A program made the translations under genes and the position numbers. The notes under the pieces were generated by a model. That model saw nothing but the letters and a program-made list of their open reading frames with translations, ran no database searches and was not told the DNA's origin. Positions 1 to 4,998 of a DNA stretch of 6,189 nt are shown piece by piece. This DNA is from DAOMFB01 sp035519355 (GTDB lineage Bacteria > Acidobacteriota > Thermoanaerobaculia > UBA5066): assembly GCA_035519355.1 (NCBI GenBank), contig DATIWM010000316.1, forward strand, positions 1 through 6,189. Reading direction: 5' to 3'. Numbering within the stretch: position 1 is the stretch's first letter; each line of letters opens with the position of its first letter.

Positions 1-271
1 TGCCGTGATCCCGGTCCCGGCGGACGTCGTCAGGGCTTTCGGGGACATCGACAAGTTCTCGATCGGCCTCGTGGAGCGGGGAGGCGTCAGCGCCATCTCG
101 GGGAGCGATTTCGAGTTCCGGGTGCGCGGGGCGGCGGGGCACGAGGAGATCGTCACGCCGCCGCCCACGGAACCGGACATGCATTACCTCCGGTTCTGCT
201 TCGGCTTCACCCCGACCGACCGGGTCGCGCTGGCCGTCCGGAACATCAAGGCCTTCGTCGCGGGCGGGTAG
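1..271 (+). CDS. C-terminal end of a probable PLP-dependent (fold-type I) aminotransferase, partial
   Basis: Only the last ~89 residues are present; the reading frame is already open at the left edge (first full codon at position 2) and stops with TAG at 269-271, so the start lies outside the window. What is seen is a stretch with the pattern of the small C-terminal domain of class I/II aminotransferases: an acidic/hydrophobic helix (DIDKFSIGLVERGGVS), a strand with a Gly-Ser (AISGSDFEF, like the usual 'VavvPGsaFG'), then YLRFCFGF, in which the arginine would be the conserved substrate alpha-carboxylate ligand, and a final amphipathic helix (DRVALAVRNIKAFV). The PLP lysine is not in the window. 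It is followed after 17 nt by the M20 hydrolase gene, so it probably starts or belongs to the same operon. The family call is by pattern recognition on a short fragment; substrate cannot be judged. Confidence 0.62.
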   Translation, partial: AVIPVPADVVRAFGDIDKFSIGLVERGGVSAISGSDFEFRVRGAAGHEEIVTPPPTEPDMHYLRFCFGFTPTDRVALAVRNIKAFVAGG

Positions 272-273
272 CC

Positions 274-280
274 GGAGGAA
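274..280 (+). promoter_or_regulatory. Shine-Dalgarno site of the M20 hydrolase gene
   Basis: GGAGGAA lies 8 nt before the ATG at 289, directly after the stop of the upstream gene. It fixes the start of the hydrolase at this ATG and supports translation as a separate cistron of the same message. Confidence 0.8.
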
Positions 281-288
281 CGGGAATC

Positions 289-1407
289 ATGGAGGTCGAC
301 GGCGGCAGGCTGGTCCGGTGGCTCCAGGAGCTGATCCGGATCCCGAGCGTGACGGGAGACGAAGGGGCGGTGGCCCGGTACGTCGAGGAGGAAATCCGCC
401 AGCTCGGCTATCGCCCGAACGTCGAAGCGAACAACGTCTTCTTCGAGACGGGTGAAGGACCCGCCTGCCTGCTCCTCAACTCCCACCTCGACACCGTCGA
501 GCTGGGAACGGGATGGGAGCGCGACCCGTTCGGCGGCGTCCTCGAAGACGGGAAGGTCTACGGCCGCGGGGCGAGCGACGACAAGGGAAACATCGCCGCG
601 ATGCTCGAGATCGCCCGCCTGGCGAAGGGGCGGAAGCTCGGCGGACGGATCCTCTTCACGTTCACGACCGGAGAGGAATTCGGGACGGCGCTCGAGGAGA
701 AGGGGAGCTACCTTCTCTCGAAGCATCTCCGGGCGGACAAGGCCCTCGTCCTCGAACCGCAGTTCGACGTGAAGGAACGGCGTCTCAACATCATCCACGG
801 CTGCCGCGGCATCGAGAACATCAAGGTGCAGGTCCGGGGAAAGGGAGCCCACACCGGCTACCCCGAGCGCGGGGTCAACGCCATCACGCGGGCCGTCCGG
901 ATCCTCTCGATGATCGAGCAGCTCGACTTCCACACGGTCATCGTCCCGGGCCAGAAGGTCACGACCGTCTGCATGCCGATCCGGATCGAAGGGGGCGCCG
1001 ACATGTTTCTCGTCCCGGCCTCTTGCGAGCTCCTGGTCCACGCCCGGACCGCTCCCGAGGACGAGAGGCTGGTTCAGGACGTCGAGCGGATCTGCCGGGA
1101 GGTCTGCGGCTCCGACTTCACGATCACGACGCCCTACAGCGCCCCCGGGTACGTCGAGAGCCACGAGGATCCCCTCATCGATCTGATCCGGAAGGAGTCG
1201 TCCGCGGCCGGCTACGTCACCGAGACCCGGTTCGCCGGCGGCCGGATCGACGCCTCGATCTTCAAGAACGTGGCGGGGATTCCCTCGTTCTGCACCGGCG
1301 TCGGCGACCGCGACCAGATGCACCTGGTGGACGAGTTCATCACCATCGCGGATTTCGTCAGCTGCGCGGAGATCCTCAAGAACATCGTGTTTTCCCCGAC
1401 GATCTGA
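289..1407 (+). CDS. M20-family metallo-amidohydrolase/peptidase (ArgE/DapE/CPG2-like)
   Basis: 372 aa, a usual length for the family. M20 enzymes use two bridged metal ions, usually zinc, to hydrolyse an amide bond next to a free carboxylate, in the cytoplasm here since no signal peptide is visible. All expected site residues can be seen: H66 and D68 in NSHLDTV, bridging D97 in GRGASDDKG, catalytic base E129 and ligand E130 in TTGEEFG, ligand E156 in VLEPQ, and last ligand H345 in QMHLVDEF. The inserted dimerisation (lid) domain begins near residue 175, with GKGAHTGYPERG around H188. The enzyme therefore looks intact. Substrate is not decided by sequence; candidates are an N-acyl amino acid, a dipeptide or a gamma-glutamyl compound. 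It sits between an aminotransferase and a glutamine synthetase-like ligase (13 nt gap downstream), suggesting that it removes a group that the ligase adds, or that it feeds amino acids to the aminotransferase; both are inferences. Confidence 0.92.
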   Translation: MEVDGGRLVRWLQELIRIPSVTGDEGAVARYVEEEIRQLGYRPNVEANNVFFETGEGPACLLLNSHLDTVELGTGWERDPFGGVLEDGKVYGRGASDDKGNIAAMLEIARLAKGRKLGGRILFTFTTGEEFGTALEEKGSYLLSKHLRADKALVLEPQFDVKERRLNIIHGCRGIENIKVQVRGKGAHTGYPERGVNAITRAVRILSMIEQLDFHTVIVPGQKVTTVCMPIRIEGGADMFLVPASCELLVHARTAPEDERLVQDVERICREVCGSDFTITTPYSAPGYVESHEDPLIDLIRKESSAAGYVTETRFAGGRIDASIFKNVAGIPSFCTGVGDRDQMHLVDEFITIADFVSCAEILKNIVFSPTI

Positions 1408-1420
1408 AACCGAGGTCATC

Positions 1421-2845
1421 ATGTTCCGAGACGTCGACGAGGCGCTCCGCACCATCCGAGACAAGAAGGTCGTCATGGTCGATCTGAAAACGGCCGATCT
1501 GATCGGCCGGTGGCGGCACATGGTCTACAAGACCGGCCACGACGACGAGAAGATCTTCACGAAGGGGACCGGGACGAGCCTCAGCTCCTACCCGGGCTTC
1601 AGGACGATCGAGGCCGGCGACATGACGATCAAGCCGGATCCGACGACCGGCTTCATGGACCCCTTCGCCGAGGTCCCGACCCTCTGCTTCCTCTGCGACA
1701 TCCAGAACAACGACGGGACGCCGTTCGAACTGGATCCCCGGTACGTGGCGCGGAAGGCCGAGCGGTACCTCTCGAAGGTCTTTCCGGGGGGCTCGACCCT
1801 CTGGGGGCCCGAGCTGGAGTTCTACCTCTTCGACGAGGTCCGGTACCACAGCGACATCCAGGAGTCCTTCTACCGGGTCGACTCGGCGGAAGCCTACTGG
1901 AACGCCCGGAAGGAAGGGGGGCAGGGCTACAACCTCCCGTACACGAAGGGGAGCCAGGCGGACCCGCCGCGGGACCGCTTCAGCAACCTTCGCTCGAGGA
2001 TCGTCCAGTACCTCGAAGGGGCCGGCGTCCCGGTCAAATACCACCACCACGAGTCGGGCTCGCCCGGCCAGATGGAGATCGAGACCTACTTCCTGCCGCT
2101 CGTGGCCGCCGGCGACGCGGTTCTCAAGATGAAGTACCTCATCAAGAATGCGGCCGTCGCCGCCGGGAAGTCGGCCACGTTCATGCCGATGCCGCTCTTT
2201 GCCGAGTCGACGAACGGGATGCATTACCACCAGTACGTCACGGACGGGAAGAAGTCGCTCTTCTGGGACAAGAAGGGATACGGCGGCATCAACAAGGCCG
2301 GCCATTCCTACATCGCCGGGATCCTCTCGCACGTCCAGGCCGTCCTCTCGATCACGAACGCCAGCACGAACTCGTACCGGCGGCTCGGCGGGTACCGCGC
2401 GGCGCCGAACTACATCTTCTTCTCCGTCGGGAACCGGACGGCGGCCATCCGGATCCCGGCCTACGCCATCAACGAGAAGGAGGCCCGGGTGGAGTTCCGG
2501 ATGCCCGACGCGACCGGAAACCCCTACCTCCAGCTGACGGCCATGCTGATGGCGGGGCTGGACGGGGTGGAGAGGAAGCTCGACCCGACGAAGGAGGGGT
2601 TCGGGCCGTACGAGGAGAACTTCAACCTCCAGGAAGTCGTCGACAAGTACAGGCTCTCGAAGGCTCCGGACAGCCTCGAGGCGGCCCTGCTCGCCCTCGA
2701 GAAGGACCACGCCTTCCTGACGAAGGACAACGTCTTCCCGGAGGCCCTCGTCAAGGCGTATGTCAAGGTGAAGGAGACGCTCGAGATCGTCCCTCTTCTC
2801 AAGAGACCCCACCCGTACGAGTACGACCTCTATTACGACCTGTGA
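1421..2845 (+). CDS. Type I glutamine synthetase-like ligase with altered ammonium site
   Basis: 474 aa, full length for GSI, ending in the typical RPHPYEYDLYYDL tail. GSI enzymes form gamma-glutamyl phosphate with ATP and attack it with ammonia, as cytoplasmic dodecamers. Compared by eye with enteric GlnA (from memory), the metal ligands are kept: E131/E133 (129/131 in GlnA), E211 and E219 (212/220), H268 (269), E358 (357). So are the arginines R321, R339, R344 and R360 (359). Not kept are the ammonium-site residues: Asp50 of the FDGSS latch aligns without gaps to S53 in GTSLSS, and Glu327 of the flap (RLVPGYEAP) aligns to A327 in RLGGYRAAP. The DNGSGMHCHMS loop is ESTNGMHYHQY, and the adenylylated Tyr397 is replaced by F401. 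The likely reading is an ATP-dependent ligase using a larger amine, as in PuuA-like gamma-glutamyl-amine synthetases, rather than the housekeeping GlnA. A weak GAGG lies 5 nt before the ATG. The family is certain, the substrate is unknown. Confidence 0.93.
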   Translation: MFRDVDEALRTIRDKKVVMVDLKTADLIGRWRHMVYKTGHDDEKIFTKGTGTSLSSYPGFRTIEAGDMTIKPDPTTGFMDPFAEVPTLCFLCDIQNNDGTPFELDPRYVARKAERYLSKVFPGGSTLWGPELEFYLFDEVRYHSDIQESFYRVDSAEAYWNARKEGGQGYNLPYTKGSQADPPRDRFSNLRSRIVQYLEGAGVPVKYHHHESGSPGQMEIETYFLPLVAAGDAVLKMKYLIKNAAVAAGKSATFMPMPLFAESTNGMHYHQYVTDGKKSLFWDKKGYGGINKAGHSYIAGILSHVQAVLSITNASTNSYRRLGGYRAAPNYIFFSVGNRTAAIRIPAYAINEKEARVEFRMPDATGNPYLQLTAMLMAGLDGVERKLDPTKEGFGPYEENFNLQEVVDKYRLSKAPDSLEAALLALEKDHAFLTKDNVFPEALVKAYVKVKETLEIVPLLKRPHPYEYDLYYDL

Positions 2846-2860
2846 GGCGCCGGAATCCCC

Positions 2861-2866
2861 GGAGGA
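2861..2866 (+). promoter_or_regulatory. Shine-Dalgarno site deciding the start of the CoA-binding protein gene
   Basis: GGAGGA is 8 nt before the ATG at 2875. The reading frame of the downstream gene is open for well over 1 kb upstream through the ligase gene, so this site and the onset of protein homology are what place the true start here. Confidence 0.8.
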
Positions 2867-2874
2867 AAGCGCGC

Positions 2875-3294
2875 ATGCTCCATCCCGACCCGCATCCCCC
2901 CGAGGTCTTCGAGGTCCTTCGCCGGCGCGGGCCCCAGACGCGCATCGCCGTCGTCGGCGCGAGCAACAACCCGTCGAAGTACGGCCACGCCATCGTCCTG
3001 AATCTCGCGTCGAAGGGGTATACGGTCCTCCCCGTGAACCTGCGCGAGAGCCGGATCGCCGGCTTCTCCGCCTTCCCGAACCTCGCGGCCGTCCCGAAGC
3101 CGATCCACATCGTCGACATCGTCACGCCGCCGGCGGTCACCGCGGGGATCCTCGACGAGGTGGCCGGGCTCGGCCTGCCTGCGGTCTGGCTGCAGGACGG
3201 AAGCTACGACGAGGCGGTGCTCGAGAAGGTCGGGAAGGCCCCGTTCCGGGCCGTCTACGAGGCCTGCATCATGGTCGCCTCGAACCTCGGTTGA
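2875..3294 (+). CDS. CoA_binding_2 (YccU-like) Rossmann-fold protein
   Basis: 139 aa, the usual size for stand-alone CoA-binding proteins of this type. Visible in order: a short N-terminal helix, the beta-strand/glycine loop RIAVVGASNNPSKYG (residues 23-37), helix and GYTVLPVN (48-55), a degenerate 'G..a.psl..vp.pihiVDI' segment (63-82), and a second half with LPAVWLQDGSYDEAV (101-115) and a final Cys in YEACIMV (C131) that matches the conserved Cys in the usual 'DRCI' motif. Family members bind CoA or a related nucleotide through a Rossmann fold; most have no known enzymatic role. It is the last gene of the operon, 29 nt after the ligase stop, with its own Shine-Dalgarno. It could sense or carry CoA esters for the upstream enzymes, which is inference. 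The frame stays open far upstream only because of GC bias; the start at 2875 is well supported. Confidence 0.9.
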   Translation: MLHPDPHPPEVFEVLRRRGPQTRIAVVGASNNPSKYGHAIVLNLASKGYTVLPVNLRESRIAGFSAFPNLAAVPKPIHIVDIVTPPAVTAGILDEVAGLGLPAVWLQDGSYDEAVLEKVGKAPFRAVYEACIMVASNLG

Positions 3295-3327
3295 CGGCGC
3301 GGGACCGGCAGGCTGCGCGGCGCGTAG

Positions 3328-3356
3328 TTGAGATTAAATCGCGCTTCGGATTTAAT
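3328..3356 (+). promoter_or_regulatory. Near-consensus sigma70-type promoter of the cytochrome genes
   Basis: TTGAGA at 3328-3333 (one mismatch to TTGACA) and TTTAAT at 3351-3356 (one mismatch to TATAAT) are exactly 17 nt apart, in an AT-rich island inside very GC-rich DNA. Transcription would start near 3363, leaving a leader of only about 12 nt that still contains the AGGGGG ribosome site before the ATG at 3375. It would separate expression of the two cytochromes from the upstream metabolic operon. No experimental evidence; the match and position make it likely. Confidence 0.65.
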
Positions 3357-3359
3357 CTC
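3330..3359. promoter_or_regulatory. Perfect 11-8-11 inverted repeat overlapping the promoter, probable operator
   Basis: GAGATTAAATC at 3330-3340 is the exact reverse complement of GATTTAATCTC at 3349-3359, separated by 8 nt (GCGCTTCG). Half-site centres are 19 bp apart, close to two helical turns, as expected for a dimeric helix-turn-helix regulator. The left arm overlaps the -35 box and the right arm overlaps the -10 box, so a bound protein would block RNA polymerase. As RNA it could form a hairpin with an 11-bp stem, but no U-run follows, so a rho-independent terminator is less likely. The regulator is not in the window. Confidence 0.7.
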
Positions 3360-3365
3360 CTCCCA

Positions 3366-3370
3366 GGGGG
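3366..3370 (+). promoter_or_regulatory. Shine-Dalgarno site of the monohaem cytochrome gene
   Basis: AGGGG(G) lies 4 nt before the ATG at 3375. This favours that start over the in-frame upstream codon near 3291, which overlaps the preceding gene, contains the promoter/operator, and would bury the signal peptide behind 28 residues. Confidence 0.65.
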
Positions 3371-3374
3371 ATCC

Positions 3375-3929
3375 ATGAGATCGACGAGAGGGGCTCTTTG
3401 TTTCCTGGCAGTGCTCGGATCGGCGGCGGCGGTCGCAGCGCCGCCGGCTTCGGACACGAACGTCCAGCGCGGCGCCTATCTGGTCCGCATCATGGGCTGC
3501 AACGACTGCCACACGCCGATGAAGATGGGGCCGAAAGGGCCGGAGTCGGACATGACCCGGATGCTCACGGGGCACCCGGCCGACCTGAAGCTGCCCCCGC
3601 CTCCGGACCTCGGGAAGGGGCCGTGGGTCTGGACCGGATCGGGCTCGATGACCGCCTTCGCCGGACCCTGGGGTGTCAGCTACGCGATCAATCTGACGCC
3701 GGATCCCGAGACCGGCATCGGGAAGTGGACCGAGAAGATGTTCATCGACGCGATGCGGACCGGGCGCCACCTCGGGAAGGGCCGTCCCATTCTTCCGCCC
3801 ATGCCCTGGTCCGGCATCCGCGAAGCCACGGACAGGGACCTCAAGGCGATCTTCGCCTACCTCAGGTCGCTGCCTCCGGTGAAGAACGCCATCCCCGAGC
3901 CGGTCGAGCCGCCGAAGGCCGGGCCCTAG
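3375..3929 (+). CDS. Exported monohaem c-type cytochrome
   Basis: 184 aa. The N-terminus is a Sec signal peptide: basic MRSTR, a hydrophobic core to about residue 20 and a probable cleavage after AVAA (residue 22). The mature protein begins with RGAYLVRIMGCNDCH, where C42, C45 and H46 form the single covalent haem c site; M143 in LPPMPW is the likely sixth ligand. The C-terminal helix DRDLKAIFAYLRSLPPVKN is typical of class I cytochrome c domains that partner dehydrogenases. The spacing between the haem motif and Met (about 100 residues) is larger than in small cytochromes c, with a Pro/Gly-rich insertion (residues 60-105). It acts in the periplasm, carrying electrons. It is followed after 16 nt by a second cytochrome gene and preceded by its own promoter and operator. 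Redox partner is unknown. Confidence 0.9.
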   Translation: MRSTRGALCFLAVLGSAAAVAAPPASDTNVQRGAYLVRIMGCNDCHTPMKMGPKGPESDMTRMLTGHPADLKLPPPPDLGKGPWVWTGSGSMTAFAGPWGVSYAINLTPDPETGIGKWTEKMFIDAMRTGRHLGKGRPILPPMPWSGIREATDRDLKAIFAYLRSLPPVKNAIPEPVEPPKAGP

Positions 3930-3945
3930 GAGTCTCCCCGCTCTC

Positions 3946-4983
3946 ATGCGCCCGGCCGTCGCGCTCCTCGTCGCGGCCACCAGCCTCCTCGTGGCGGGAG
4001 CCGCGGGCCGGCCGGGCACCGTCGGCGCTCCGCGCCTCCTTTCGCAGACGGGGCTCTATGCGGGACACGCGCCGGGAGTGGACCCACGCAACCTTCCGTT
4101 CACGCCGCAGTACCCGCTTTGGTCGGACGGCGCGGCGAAGAGCCGCTGGGTCTTCATCCCGGCCGGAGCCCGGATCGACGACCGCGACGTCGACGCGTGG
4201 GTCGTCCCGCCCGGGACGAAGTTCTGGAAGGAGTTCGCCTTCGGGGGCCGCAAGGTCGAGACGCGGCTCATCTGGAAGACGGCGGCGGGGCGCTGGATCT
4301 TCGCGACGTATCTCTGGAACGACGAGCAGTCCGACGCCGTCCTGGCGCCCCCGGAGGGCGTGCCGGACTACGTGGAGATCGGTCCGGGGAAGCGGCACAC
4401 GATCCCGGGAGTCTCGGACTGCCGGAACTGCCACGAGGACGAGCATTCGCCTCTTCTCGGCTTCAACACGCTCCAGCTCTCGACCGACCGCGACCCTCTC
4501 GCGCCTCACGCCGAGCCGATAAGGCCGGAAATGGTCACGCTCAGGACCCTTCTCGAACGGGGCCTCCTCCGTCCGGTGCGAAAGGAGCTGCTGGAGAGCC
4601 CGCCGAGAATCCGGAGCGCGACGCCGCGCGGGCGCGCCCTGCTCGGCTACTTCACGTCCAACTGTGGAAGCTGCCACCGGGCGACGGGTACCCTGGCCCT
4701 GCTCGGGCTCGACTTCTCTCACCCGGAGTCTGTCCGGGACGAGGCGGCAGAGCCCGGCTACGCGACGACCGTCGGCCGGACCGGGAAGTGGGGGATTCCC
4801 GGGGCGGCGCCGGGCGAAACGAGGCGGATCGAGCCGGGCGCTCCGGAGAAGAGCTCCGTCCGCTACCGGATGGTCTCGAGGCACGCCACGACGCAGATGC
4901 CCCCGCTCGGCTCGGTCGTTCCGGACCAGGAGGCCATCGACCTTCTGGACCGGTGGATTGCGGAGGACCTTCTCCCGCGCTGA
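3946..4983 (+). CDS. Exported dihaem c-type cytochrome, SO2930-family-like
   Basis: 345 aa with a signal peptide (hydrophobic stretch 4-20, probable cleavage near residue 21). Two haem sites are visible: C159-H163 (CRNCH) and C240-H244 (CGSCH). M318 in TTQMPPLGS is a likely axial ligand for the second haem; the first site has none that is obvious. The N-terminal half is not a cytochrome fold but matches my memory of the SO2930 family: LLSQTGLYAG, then FTPQYPLWSDGAAKSRWVF, PPGTKFWKEF, ETRLIWK and ATYLWNDEQSDA. Function of this family is not established; in several bacteria it is found near a beta-helix repeat protein, which is absent here. The gene starts 16 nt after the monohaem cytochrome gene (GGAG at 3929-3932, rather far from the ATG), so the two are probably co-transcribed and may exchange electrons. 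It ends 15 nt from the stop of the opposing amidohydrolase gene. Confidence 0.88.
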   Translation: MRPAVALLVAATSLLVAGAAGRPGTVGAPRLLSQTGLYAGHAPGVDPRNLPFTPQYPLWSDGAAKSRWVFIPAGARIDDRDVDAWVVPPGTKFWKEFAFGGRKVETRLIWKTAAGRWIFATYLWNDEQSDAVLAPPEGVPDYVEIGPGKRHTIPGVSDCRNCHEDEHSPLLGFNTLQLSTDRDPLAPHAEPIRPEMVTLRTLLERGLLRPVRKELLESPPRIRSATPRGRALLGYFTSNCGSCHRATGTLALLGLDFSHPESVRDEAAEPGYATTVGRTGKWGIPGAAPGETRRIEPGAPEKSSVRYRMVSRHATTQMPPLGSVVPDQEAIDLLDRWIAEDLLPR

Positions 4984-4998
4984 CCCCCCCGCGGCGGC

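Noticed and set aside
184..2812. Very long open frames on the minus strand opposite the M20 and GS-like genes (about 445 and 478 codons).
   Set aside because: They are rich in Arg, Asp, Gly, Val and Leu with no recognisable motif, and mirror the third-position GC bias of the real plus-strand genes, which carry complete catalytic motifs.
1510..2874. The CoA-binding protein frame stays open far upstream, suggesting a 594-aa fusion protein.
   Set aside because: The upstream part is out-of-frame translation of the GS-like gene (Arg/Pro/Gly-rich, no domain). A Shine-Dalgarno at 2861-2866 and family homology place the start at 2875.
3330..3359. The inverted repeat as a rho-independent terminator of the upstream operon.
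   Set aside because: The stem is AT-rich and followed by CTCCCAGGGGG rather than a T-run, and the arms coincide with -35 and -10 boxes; an operator fits better, though a role as an RNA hairpin cannot be excluded.
3291..3374. An upstream in-frame start for the monohaem cytochrome that overlaps the end of the preceding gene.
   Set aside because: It would put 28 residues, encoded by the promoter/operator region, in front of a clear signal peptide; the ATG at 3375 has its own ribosome site.
3387..3401. Cys9 in the cytochrome signal region (RGALC) as a lipoprotein attachment Cys.
   Set aside because: It is too close to the N-terminus, before the hydrophobic core, to be a lipobox; a normal Sec signal peptide with cleavage near residue 22 is more likely.
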